Below are positions 23,741 through 33,279 of a DNA stretch of 64,000 nt, piece after piece. The translations under genes and the position numbers were made by a program. The notes under the pieces were generated by a model that saw nothing but the letters and a program-made list of their open reading frames with translations, made no database searches and was not told the DNA's origin. Numbering within the stretch: position 1 is the first letter of the stretch; each line of letters starts with the position of its first letter. The stretch lies in contig JAJEKV010000024.1 in assembly GCA_021234155.1 (NCBI GenBank), forward strand, positions 17,009,030-17,073,029, in the 5' to 3' direction. Source of the stretch: Isoetes taiwanensis (Eukaryota; Streptophyta; Lycopodiopsida; Isoetales; Isoetaceae).

Positions 23741-23960
23741 AACTAAGTGGGTTTGGGGAATCGAACCCCAACTAGAATCCAACGCTGAAGTGTCTCCTTG
23801 AACTAAGTGGGTTTGGGGAATTGAACCCCAACTAGAATCCAACGCTGAAGTGTCTCCTTGAGGATATCTCTGATGTCGATGAGAATCCCAACTAGAACCC
23901 AATGCTCTGGACTTAGCTGAAGCATCTCCTTGAGGATATCTCTGATGTCGATGAGAACTT
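23741..23960. repeat. 60-bp tandem duplication plus partial third copy
   Basis: Copies at 23741 and 23801 (exactly 60 bp apart) start AACTAAGTGGGTTTGGGGAA and contain the hairpin GTTTGGGG-aatcgaa-CCCCAAC. A third, partial copy near 23887 is followed by a second GAGGATATCTCTGATGTCGA (first at 23861, second near 23932). On the minus strand the first copy contains GGTTCGATTCC, the tRNA B-box consensus; the second copy has one mismatch. No A box was found at a suitable distance. Confidence 0.7.
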
Positions 23961-24970
23961 GAGTATTCTATCAACAACTGCTTATATGACAGAACGCTGA
24001 TCCTCTCCGTGACATCAGAGACAACAAACGCATAATGCAACAGAACTTCAACAAGCCTATGCATGAAGATGATCACTCCAACATCACTGGCTACCACTGA
24101 AAGCTCCAACAATCAATGGCATCAAAGTGGTGATCTTCATACATAATCCTTGCTAGCATCACACATGATCTCCAACTCCATACACTGCAAGAAAACAAAA
24201 ACTACCCAGAGGCCACTGAAAGTTCAAGTCTGTTACTACTATATACATTCGTACATTCAATAAACATACAGTCTACAAGCACAAAAATAAGAAATCGTCT
24301 TATTCACATTCAACAAATTAGAAAAAGGTTCATGTGCTTAACAAGCACAGAAACAACTCCTACAATCATGGGTGGGTCTAATTACAGAGCCAAGCTGCCG
24401 GATTTCTTGGATCAACAAAGTATTCGCAAGGCTCTCATGGAACCTCAAAGTATGGAGTTCAGAATCTGGGACACCCATATGTTCCCACTCCACACTAGAC
24501 ATGGCAGAATCTATGGCATAAAAAAAACCAGTAAGCTGTCGCCTCAACACGCGAAGAGAGGCTGCTATCCTATGGGCTCAGTCCCAACCTGTGTCACATT
24601 AGAAACAGATTCTTGAGCACAAAACACTTGCTCTAGTTCAACAGGATAAACGCGTGAATCTGGATGGGAGGCATCAATGTCTGAGCTTATAAGTGCTGGC
24701 GCCAAGCTCAAGACTGGATGACTAACATCACCTTGTGCATCTCCATTACTCTCCATCATAACCCTATAACAGGAAATTACCAAGATGAAGTACCCTGAAC
24801 GCGAACAATAGACCAGAATAGAACAATGGTGTCGCCTAAAAAAGCTAGCAAAATATGTGTAGAGAGGAGAATGTTTGAAGGTGGTGGTACTAGTGCATTG
24901 ATGCATGGTCATGGCATTGGAAGCTTGGATCATTTTTCGTCGAGCTAATCTGATGACTTGAACTTTCATG
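23960..24970 (-). pseudogene. Possible decayed minus-strand gene, unrecognised
   Basis: Several protein-like minus-strand segments lie in a row. Near 24880-24580: SHPVLSLAPALISSDIDASH and YPVELEQVFCAQESVSNVTQ. Near 24560-24350: RIAASLRVLRRQLTGFFYAI and SELHTLRFHESLANTLLIQE. Near 24110-23990: LELSVVASDVGVIIFMHRLV. They are in different frames without clean splice junctions, so a broken gene is more likely than an active one. I do not recognise the family. Confidence 0.3.
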
Positions 24971-25367
24971 TTGGTTCATTCAATCATGCATATAGACCAT
25001 GGGGGATGCTTTTAAAGACAACAGGTGCCATCGAACAAAACAAGATCATTCGAGGGGATGCTTGCAAAGACAACTGGTACCAACTAAGAAAATAAGATCG
25101 TCCGAGATGTCCATGGAATATCTAGCATAATAATAGGGGGTTTTCCTTGTATTTTTGTACGTTTTTTTCTATGATTTTCATATGATTTTGTGGGCGTATA
25201 CTAATCAATATCTCTAGAAAGCATACTATATTCCGACATTTAAATGACATATTATCTATGGTTTTGCCTTGCATGTTTATTCCTTATAATAAATAGATTA
25301 TTCGTTAAATTAAGAAAAATGGTATGCAAGCATCGAGGCCCTTTTTCTTTAGGGTTCGTACTTCGTA
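24971..25367. other. No gene seen, left flank of the MULE
   Basis: AT-rich sequence with no ORF or repeat I can support. Confidence 0.45.
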
Positions 25368-25376
25368 GCAAGGGCA
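25368..25376 (+). repeat. MULE target-site duplication, left
   Basis: GCAAGGGCA, identical to 33271-33279. A 9-bp duplication is the hallmark length of Mutator superfamily insertion. Confidence 0.93.
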
Positions 25377-26090
25377 GGCTCAAGATACTTCTACCCTGGA
25401 TTCGGGGATCCCGGAGCTAGAGATCCCCTCCTCCGGAATCCCCAGGCGTTCTCGACGGGATCCGTTCAGGGGACCGTTTTCCGTGCCACCCACATGCCGC
25501 ATTACGTCCGTCGATCCGGGCGGTCCGAAACCGTCCGAATCTCCCGCCGTCCGCCGAGATCCCTCCCTCGGGATCACGCTGGTGGATCCCCTCCTCGAGG
25601 ATCACGAGGGCCGGTCGATATCGAGCGATATCGGCGTGGTGATCCCCTCTCCCGATCACGGTCGGGCGATATCCTCTCCCGATGGCCGTGGTGATCCCTC
25701 CTCCGGGATCACGCTCGGTGATCCCCTCCTCCGGGATCACGAGGGTCCGGGTGATATCCTCTCCGATATGGGCCGTGGTGATCCCCTCCTCCCAGGGATC
25801 ACGCGGTGGCCGATATCCTCTCCGATATCGGATGATCCCTCCTCCCCACGAGGCGACTTAGATATCCTCTCCCGATATGGGTAGTGGTGATCCCCTCCTC
25901 ACGGATCACGAGGGACTGGTCGATATCCTCTCCGAGTATATGTCGGCCGTGGTGATCCCTCCTCCCGGATCACGAGGCCCTCGTCGATATCCTCTCCCCC
26001 GATATCGGCCGTGGTGATCCCCTCCTCCGGATCACATCCATGACGTACGTGATCCCATCCTCCTGATCACCCCCACGACCCCGTTATCAG
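25377..26090 (+). repeat. Left TIR of MULE (irregular copy)
   Basis: Inverted complement of 32561-33270; homology ends near CGACCCCGTTATC. It contains the same satellite (GTGATCCC...GGGATCAC dyads and GATATC...GATATC dyads) but with many single-base gains and losses in the C-runs and missing units, so its reading and spacing are irregular compared with the right TIR. Confidence 0.9.
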
Positions 26091-26310
26091 CCAGATGTAT
26101 CGATTCCGACCTCCGGATCAGCCGTTGATTGCACTGTGATTCCCGGAGGCGGTATAATCCAAACATGGGCGTTGGAGATTGAAGCGTAAACCAACCCAAC
26201 GGTCCAGGTTTGAACTTGCCAGACTGGCCCTTTGGAATGAGGACACGTGTAGGTTTGAGACCATCCTCCCGGGATCACTCCCGAAATGCGTTGTTTCTCC
26301 GGTTTCTCTC
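26091..26310. promoter_or_regulatory. Subterminal region before the transposase gene
   Basis: Between TIR and transposase; includes an isolated CCTCCCGGGATCAC dyad fragment near 26261. By analogy with MuDR, transcription would start in the TIR or here. No TATA box I would defend. Confidence 0.3.
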
Positions 26311-26316
26311 TGGCGC

Positions 26317-29180
26317 ATGTCAAGTAGCCCGGTAGAGGAGCCGAATGCCGCAGGCATGGACGAACTAGAGGAGAAGAGAGAAGAGGTAATCGATTACTAA
26401 GTCATTTCAATGAAGAGACATGCATTCCCATTTATATTTTGAGTATTTTTCTCTGACTAAGGGCTGAAATACAGCCCAAATCACCTCCAAATGGGTTGTT
26501 TGATCATGGCAATCTCCATTGGTATCCCAAGAGCATCGGTACCTACTATTCAAGGGGTGGGCGGATCTTCTTTGTGGACCTGCTACATCCACACCAACCG
26601 GGTTCAAGATTTTATTCTTGGTGAGCGAAGAATTCCCAAGCACCTTGCAACTTCTATCTCCTGGAGTCTCAGAGGAGAGAGAGTTAAAAAAGACCCTACA
26701 AAGATTCCTACTTGACCTTGAAGAGGTATAGACATTGTTAGATTCATGTGTTTCTAATTGGAAATCATCATTGAGTGAACCAAGAAGTTATTGTGTTTGC
26801 TTGAAGTTATTTTGATTCATTTGAAGTGGTTCTTTTAGAATTACACTTAGGTCTACATTAACTTGTATTTGCATAATACAGATATTGGTGTTCATACGGA
26901 CCTCAAGACATGACAAAGAAACACTCATGTGGTTGAGGATGGACCACGCCCACCGGGTAGACGCAGGAAAAAGGGTTCCGAGGGGAGAGGGTGTGCGTAG
27001 GGGCTGCAGTGCCATTTCACAATCAGGGCAACTCTATCTCCTTCCGAATTTTCACATATCACTTATTATGGTTTTGATCACAAGAATATCCAAGGTTTGC
27101 CTTGCCATGGTAAGTCCATTGACCCTCGGCAAGGGATTAAGTTCAAGTTAGCACCCTGGATCTCACAAGAATTGAAGGATTGGGTCCGAGAAAAGCTTGT
27201 GCAATGGCACACTCCACGTAGTGTCATGAATATGCATGAAGAGAGATGGAGATTGAAGCGTGATGTGCATGGAACTGAAAGCATGTGTAGGGATGATGTG
27301 CTCAAAATTCGGGACGTATACAATGTTGAGAAGGGAGTTGTTCGTAACACATGGAAGCTGCATGATGATCTTCCAACTAGCATCTATATGTGGGTTCAAC
27401 AACACCAAGATTCGGTGTTCATGTATGAGCAAGGAGACTTGTTTCAGTTAGGAGTTATGACTCCAATCCAAAGGGAATCCATGTTGAGATTTGGTAAGAA
27501 TGGAGCCATTTGCATGGACTCAACCTTCAAAACAAATGACAAGAGGTATGATTTTTCTTGAACCTTCATTTTGTACATTGATTTATTGGGTCTCAGATGT
27601 TTGTGCGGGTTCTATCTTTTCACACTCATTGCCTTTGATGAGTATTCCAATGGTTTGCCATTGGCTTACGTTCTAACCAATTCTCAAGAGAGTGGAGCTA
27701 TAACAAAGTGGATGCAAGCACTAAAGGAATCCTTATGTCAAGATGATCCCTAATGGCAACCTTCTTGCATCATTACGGATGATGCCCATCTTGAGATAAA
27801 GGTCAGTAAAAGAATGTAAGTTGTTGAAACTTAATCCTTGGTTGTGATTCCATATGTACTAACCTTGGTTATTTTTGTAGGTTTTCCCTAATGTACCCGT
27901 GCAAATATGCATTTGGCACGTGAGGAGGGCATGGATTAAATGGTTTGCGTAAGAATGTGAAGAACAAGGTGCATCGAAACGAGTTGTTCAAGGAGCTTGG
28001 TTACATTATGTACGGGACGAAGGCCCTCTTGGAGACAATGAGTATGGGGAAGAGTCTGAGGGAAGTCTTGGAGGAAAGAGGCCACCAGGGAAATTGGAAG
28101 AGTTAGTGAAGAAGTATCCTCAATACCCTAAGTCGGCAGCCTACATGAGTAAGGAGTGGACTAAAACATTTGTCAATGGGTGTTGGCTACAAGGATGTAC
28201 CCTCACTCTAACCAAGAGACAAATGCTGCCATAGAGGCATGGCATTGTGCCTTGAAGAGGCGCCTGGGCATTTCTAAACGTGCACTTCGAGGAAGGAGGA
28301 TTGATTGGCTGCTCTACATCCTAACCAATAACGTGGAGACACACATGACATACATCAGGTATAGTTCCTACACATCTAATCCTTCTCTCTAGCCTTTGTG
28401 TTTATATGATTCCTTTGTGTTGTAGGTCCATGAAGGAAGCAGGCTTTGTAGTAAACACATCCCAGGAGGAGATAATAGAGTGCACCATACGTGGTGCAAG
28501 GAAGATTGCTGATGAACAAGTCACATTCACCAACTTCGAGGAAGGTGAGGCAGAAGTGCAAAGCGAACGTACTCTAGGGCTAGGTCCTTACTTTGTGAAC
28601 GGGGCACACAAGAATTGGGCATGCTGTGACTGCCCTTGGGGAGCCAAGGGCAACTTGTGTAAACACCAGGTTAAGGTTATGCAATTGTTTGGGCAACTTC
28701 TGAGATCGGGATCTTTTACATGTGCTTGGTTCCCAATATGGGACAATTGCTGGGGGCAGGGACCAGTTGAGGCCATGTGAGGAGATAGTTCCATGGGAGG
28801 GAAACCCATGTGAAGATGTGGCCGACATTGTATGCTTGGGAGAGGAGTCTCTCTCCCAAATGGAGAGAAGGTTTAACTTGGATAAGACTCGTGCATCCTT
28901 ACAAGAAGTAATTGCTAGAGTGGTGTCAAGGGCAGAAAAAGATCCTAGCATGCTTGTTGCTACTGATTCTCTTATGAGACAACTCGACACTAGGCTAGAG
29001 AGAATGAATGATGTTGGGGGGACCAACATGGTAGCCATAACAAGTCTCCCCACCTTGGCAATTGAAGAGAAGTGTGGAAATAGTTTGGCCAGGCTCAAGC
29101 CTTTGATAGAGCTTGGGAACAGGAAGGACAAGGAAATCAAGAAGAGCTGGAAGCAAGTTGAGATGGAGGGGATATTGTAA
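26317..29180 (+). pseudogene. MULE transposase with SWIM zinc finger (disrupted)
   Basis: Segments in order: possible start MSSSPVEEPNAAGMDELEEK (26317); N-terminal half 27097-27546 with ISQELKDWVREKLVQWH; first catalytic Asp in GAICMDSTFKTN; a small intron near 27547-27593; LIAFDEYSNGLPLAYVLTN; second Asp in CIITDDAHLEI; CIWHVRRAW near 27905; catalytic Glu in ETNAAIEAWHCALKRRL near 28212; intron 28359-28425; SWIM finger CCDCPWGAKGNLCKH near 28622. It ends at TAA 29178-29180 after a coiled, charged tail. Defects: in-frame TAA near 27751 (P-stop-W), frame loss near 27945-28170, and another frame change after the SWIM motif. DDE residues themselves are present, so inactivation looks recent. Confidence 0.85.
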
Positions 29181-29317
29181 GTATTCAGTTGAACAGAACA
29201 TGTTAAGTCATTTATGAGTTTACTTTCAATTGTTCTCACTACATACGATAACTTAGGGGGCAACGCAACTCATTAAAGATTTCAAACCATTGAGGTTAAG
29301 TTGGGACATTTAAGAAC

Positions 29318-29640
29318 CGGACGTGTAATCCCGGAGGTGGGGATCACACGGCATCTAGAGAAGAATATGCCTTAATATCGAAAATACTAACCATACCATT
29401 GAAATTAAATAATGCTTTTTTCGCGGACGTGTGATCCCGGAGGAGGGGATCCCCATCAATTATGTTGTGATCCCGGAGGAGGGGATCATCCGGCATCTAC
29501 AACGAATATCCCTTTATATCGAAAATAATATCCATACCATTGAAATTAAATAATGATTTTTTCGCGGACGTGTGATCCCGGAGGAGGGGATCCCCAATAA
29601 TAATGTTGTGATCCCGGAGGAGGGGATCATCCGGCATCAA
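29318..29640. repeat. Internal repeats between convergent genes, sharing the TIR dyad
   Basis: Five copies of the TIR dyad GTGATCCC-ggagga-GGGGATC lie at about 29323 (variant GTAATCCC), 29431, 29467, 29572 and 29608. They occur as pairs 36 bp apart within a 141-bp tandem unit that also contains CGGCATCTAC, TATATCGAAAATAATATCC and TTGAAATTAAATAATG. This is the intergenic spacer where both transcripts would end. Confidence 0.9.
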
Positions 29641-29810
29641 GGGACATTGACACATTTACCAATATTTCACATTGACCAATATTTCACAGAATTGTCTCAT
29701 ATTCCACATTGACCAATATTTCACAAAAGTTAAGTTCATTTCTTATATTCATATGTGCATACAGTTTACTCAAATTACATTCAAATATACAGATTAGATC
29801 CATTGTTATT
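29641..29810. other. Spacer, short repeat of ATATTTCACATTGACCA
   Basis: Three copies of CCAATATTTCACA within 29655-29735; otherwise noncoding between the two MULE genes. Confidence 0.5.
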
Positions 29811-29811
29811 T

Positions 29812-32127
29812 TCAGGGGCCATTTAACAGCCAGACGAATAATCGGGCGAGAGAATCGATCCGGGCCTTGGGCAAATAGAAAGTGGATTTCCCTTGGGCTA
29901 GATACGATCCCTTTCGGTTTACGCAAAACTGTAATGAAACACTACGGGTATTGTCTATCTCTTCCTTCCGGAACCAATCCCGTAATGACAACCCCGAAAA
30001 GAACAATCGAAAAGTGACAATTAAAAAAGTGACAATTACAATTGTGATATACCTGATCTTTGGTGCTGCAAACATCTCGAATAAATCTATTCACATAATT
30101 TACCACATATACACCACAATCTTGGCTGTTATGTTGCTGGGGAGCATCCATCAGTATGCAAGGAGCATTGTGAAGTGCTGATTCCTCGTGCTTCCACCTC
30201 TTGAATAGGTCACTCAAGAACCTGGAAATGTAATCCGAGTTCAATCCCTAAAATAAGAACCTAATTACCTATGCTGAAACCATAAATATGTGTACAACTG
30301 AAATAACTCACAAAGTTATGAAGCCTCGAACATCTGCATGCAGGGGATCATAAGAATCAAAGTGCAAGATGCACGGGCAGGGCTTGTTCAGCTTCTGGCA
30401 TGCCAATTGATCAACAACTAATATAAACAGGCTCCAATGGCCACTGCAGTTCGATAAAACTAATCACCATACAATTAAAAATGAAGGGGATCTTTTAACT
30501 TCACAAGCAGATGTTACCTTGCATTAACAGGAATGTAGTAGTACTGAACATGCTGAATTCTCCATTGAGCAGCTTTGCCAAACGGTGATGGCGGGATCAA
30601 CTTTGCAAATTGGTCATATGCCCCGCCTAAACCTGCCTTGCTTCCACTTAGAAATAATCCGAATGCAGCAGGGTGAACCATTACATGGTGACATCTCTTC
30701 TGAATAGGAATCGAATGGACAAGTACCCTGAGGAGAGCAAATTAAAACAGAATTCCACTCACAGTAAAGCAAAATTAAAAGCAAAATTACACTCACAGTA
30801 AAGAAGCTCCAATGCAGTCGGCATCCACCTCGCATGCCAAATCTCCGAGGCCACTTGGAATTGTTTGGAATTTTTGGGCCTCTGCCTCGGTGATGAAGAA
30901 CTCCACAGATTGCGATTTGCTGCCCACCTTAAGTAGCGGACTCTCCACAACAATTGGATATGTCAATGTGAAATTAAAGGTCCATCTCTCCTGTTGCAGA
31001 CCTCTCTGGTAGGACAGAACAGCAATGTGAAAGGAGGGATCTATGCAATACAAATAATGAAATCTTATCCTGCTGGGTTTTATACTGGAATCGGGCTCCT
31101 CTTCGTCATCAGGCTCGGATTCTTCAGAAATAATATGATTGGGAGCCATGGTAGCAGATTCTCGCCGGGCCTTAGTGGGCTTCGGCTTCAATGGTGCATC
31201 CGAACGATGTGGTGTCCTCCTTTTAACCTGGGGAGATTTCAGATTATCATCTGCAGCAGCCCTGAATTCGGCACTCCAATCGTCTGCGTCCACTTGGGCC
31301 TGCTCGGAATCCCATTTAGGGCTGGGCAAACAAATTTCCGACTCGGTGACCCCATTGCCATGGCTCCGAGCAATTCGAGCCCGAATTTCCCTTATTTGCT
31401 TCTCCTGGGATTCGAGCTCCTGTGCTTTCTTTCTCTGAACCTGCAAATTGATGAAGTCAGCTCGCCCTTCGGGTAGAAGCAATCCAATATCTATCTGTTG
31501 ATCCGCCAATACTGCTGCAGCTCGTCTAGTCCTTTGAAGTTTCCTGGTCAAGTTATGGGCGTACTTGAAATCCGGATCACAAGATCGGCGCCACACTATC
31601 TTCCCATAGTCCCTCTTCTTGGATTCACCCTTGCTGTTGTTGCCAGGAATCCGACCCCTTGGAGCATCGGGGAGCTTGAAATTCTCATAAATCTGGTGTG
31701 CCTTGAACCTATGATTTTCTAAATCAATCTTTCTACTGTAGCTCTTATCGCAGACGTCTACCTGGCACCTCCATCTGCGGGCCAACTGATCATACCAGTA
31801 GTCTGGGGGCTCTTCCTGTGGGTGCTCCAAGAAATCTTCCCTATCAACATCGCCATCCCCTTGAGCCCCATGAATATCCTCCTGCCAATGAGCCTCAACA
31901 GAGGCTGGATTTTTATCTTTCGGGGGCTCGACAACTGTTGTCGGATCAGGCTTTTCGCCCTTTTTCTTCTCTTTGGAAGGGGATTCCACCTCTGTATCTG
32001 ATTCAAACCCGACTATATCTCTGAAACAGTCAGGTAACTTAAGAGAATTTGCAGCCTCATCTCCGGGCCCCCAGTTCTCATTTATGGAGGTATTCAAGCT
32101 AATTTCCAGGTTAACAGATTCGTCCAT
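29812..32127 (-). CDS. C2H2 finger-ULP1-like (C48) cysteine protease carried by MULE
   Basis: Minus-strand gene with the first coding exon 32127-30797. The ATG follows an acceptor-like TGTCCTTGCAG, so the 5' UTR may contain an intron. This exon encodes an acidic N-terminus, a C2H2 finger (CQVDVCDKSYSRKIDLENHR then FKAH), basic and coiled regions. Further exons: 30727-30518, 30443-30312 with the catalytic His and Asp (GHWSLFILVVDQ, ILHFDSYD), 30247-30053 with the catalytic Cys (PQQHNSQDCGVYVVNYVNRF), and a last part near 29990-29812 (WFRKEEIDNTRS). These are the His, Asp, Gln and Cys positions of SUMO/ULP1 peptidases. In the family such enzymes process or remove SUMO; the target here is unknown. 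Odd: the 30312/30247 junction does not join in frame by GT-AG as I read it, and the last acceptor looks mutated (ATTACGG). Confidence 0.75.
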
Positions 32128-32560
32128 CTGCAAGGACAGGCAAGAAAACGTTAAAAAACAAAGCAAAGGTTAAAAAACAGTAAACCGAGGTCTATTCAGT
32201 CGATTTTTTACCTTAAACAAGTAAAAGTAACTCTGCGCCAGATCGAGACCACAACTGACTCTGTGCCCGCTGAATCGAACCCTCTCCTCTCAGAAAATGG
32301 CGCAAAGGTCGTGTTCAGAGCCCTCCGAAAATTGCACTCCGGTAGAGTGGGAATTCCCTCCTCCGGAATCACTTGTCCACGTGGCAGCACATTATTGGCA
32401 AGCGTCGCGAATAACTTCGGTCGTCGGCCTTAAATTTGAAAGGCCCGCTTGGATGCTACCACGTGGACGGCTTAAATTTGCAAGGACATGATTCCGGAGG
32501 GTGGGATAACCGACGGTCACGATTTGACGACCACGTGGCATCGTGGCATCGTCGTCAGTG
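32128..32560. promoter_or_regulatory. Subterminal region upstream of the ULP1 gene
   Basis: Holds the probable 5' UTR of the minus-strand gene and isolated diverged dyads (TCCCTCCTCCGGAATCAC near 32351, GATTCCGGAGGGTGGGAT near 32490). CACGTGG words recur at 32379, 32459 and 32531, a G-box-like core. No clear TATA box. Confidence 0.35.
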
Positions 32561-33270
32561 GCGGATAACGGGGGTCGGGGGGGTGATCCCGGAGGAGGGG
32601 ATCACCACGGCCGATATCGGGAGAGGATATCGACGAGGGCCTCGTGATCCCGGAGGAGGGGATCACCACGGCCGATATCGGGAGAGGATATCGGCCAGTC
32701 CCTCGTGATCCCGGAGGAGGGGATCACCACGGCCGATATCGGGAGAGGATATCGACGAGGGCCTCGTGATCCCGGAGGAGGGGATCACCACGGCCGATAT
32801 CGGGAGAGGATATCGGCCAGTCCCTCGTGATCCCGGAGGAGGGGATCACCACGGCCGATATCGGGAGAGGATATCGACCAGGACCTCGTGATCCCGGAGG
32901 AGGGGATCACCGAGCGTGATCCCGGAGGAGGGGATCACCACGGCCGATATCGGGAGAGGATATCGACCGGCCCCTCGTGATCCCGGAGGAGGGGATCACC
33001 ACGGCCGATATCGGCTCAGGATATCGACCAGTCCCTCGTGATCCCGGAGGAGGGGATCACCGAGCGTGATCCCGGAGGAGGGGATCTCTGCGGACGGCGG
33101 AGATTCGACGGGGTTTCGGACGGCCCGGATCGACCTGACAGGTACGTGCATGTGTCAGTACGGGAAAACGGGGGTCCCCGAACGGATCCCGTCGAGAACG
33201 CCTGGGGATTCCGGAGGAGGGGATCTCTAGCTCCGGGATCCCCGAATCCAGGGTAGAAGTATCTTGAGCC
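32561..33270 (-). repeat. Right TIR of MULE (regular satellite copy)
   Basis: Regular 61-bp units start at 32583, 32644, 32705, 32766, 32827, 32888, 32977 and 33038, plus 28-bp short units at 32916 and 33066. Each long unit has two dyads: GTGATCCC-ggagga-GGGGATCAC, then GATATCGGGAGAGGATATC. A linker alternates between GACGAGGGCCTC and GGCCAGTCCCTC types. The distal ~200 bp is non-repetitive and ends at GTATCTTGAGCC. Confidence 0.93.
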
Positions 33271-33279
33271 GCAAGGGCA
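33271..33279 (+). repeat. MULE target-site duplication, right
   Basis: GCAAGGGCA, identical to 25368-25376. Confidence 0.93.

Larger units (their letters stand above)
25377..33270. mobile_element. Mutator-like element carrying transposase and ULP1-like gene
   Basis: A 7,894-bp element with long terminal inverted repeats beginning GGCTCAAGATACTTC and ending GAAGTATCTTGAGCC, flanked by perfect 9-bp duplications. It carries two convergent genes: a MULE/SWIM transposase on plus (26.3-29.2 kb) and a C2H2/ULP1 protease gene on minus (32.1-29.8 kb). The ~140-bp spacer repeats between them share a motif with the TIRs. Perfect duplications indicate a fairly young insertion, although the transposase frame is already broken. 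ULP-carrying MULEs are known in flowering plants; the class call follows from TSD length, TIR length, the transposase and the SWIM finger. Confidence 0.93.

Noticed and set aside
23750-23785. tRNA gene fragment suggested by GGTTCGATTCC
   Set aside because: No acceptor stem, anticodon arm or A box could be found; kept only as a possible B-box relic.
25417-25884. ORFs of 107-133 codons rich in Gly, Pro and Arg in the MULE TIR
   Set aside because: They translate the TIR satellite and have no protein-like features beyond the repeat.
28580-29263. 227-codon minus-strand ORF over the transposase tail
   Set aside because: The opposite strand contains the SWIM finger and charged tail; this is its shadow.
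30994-31476. 160-codon plus-strand ORF inside the ULP1 gene
   Set aside because: Antisense shadow of the 457-codon minus-strand frame, which carries the C2H2 finger and continues to the C48 exons.
32583-33090. CRISPR-like regular array
   Set aside because: Spacing is regular, but the intervening sequence is itself repeated and the array is mirrored at the other end of a transposon in a plant genome.
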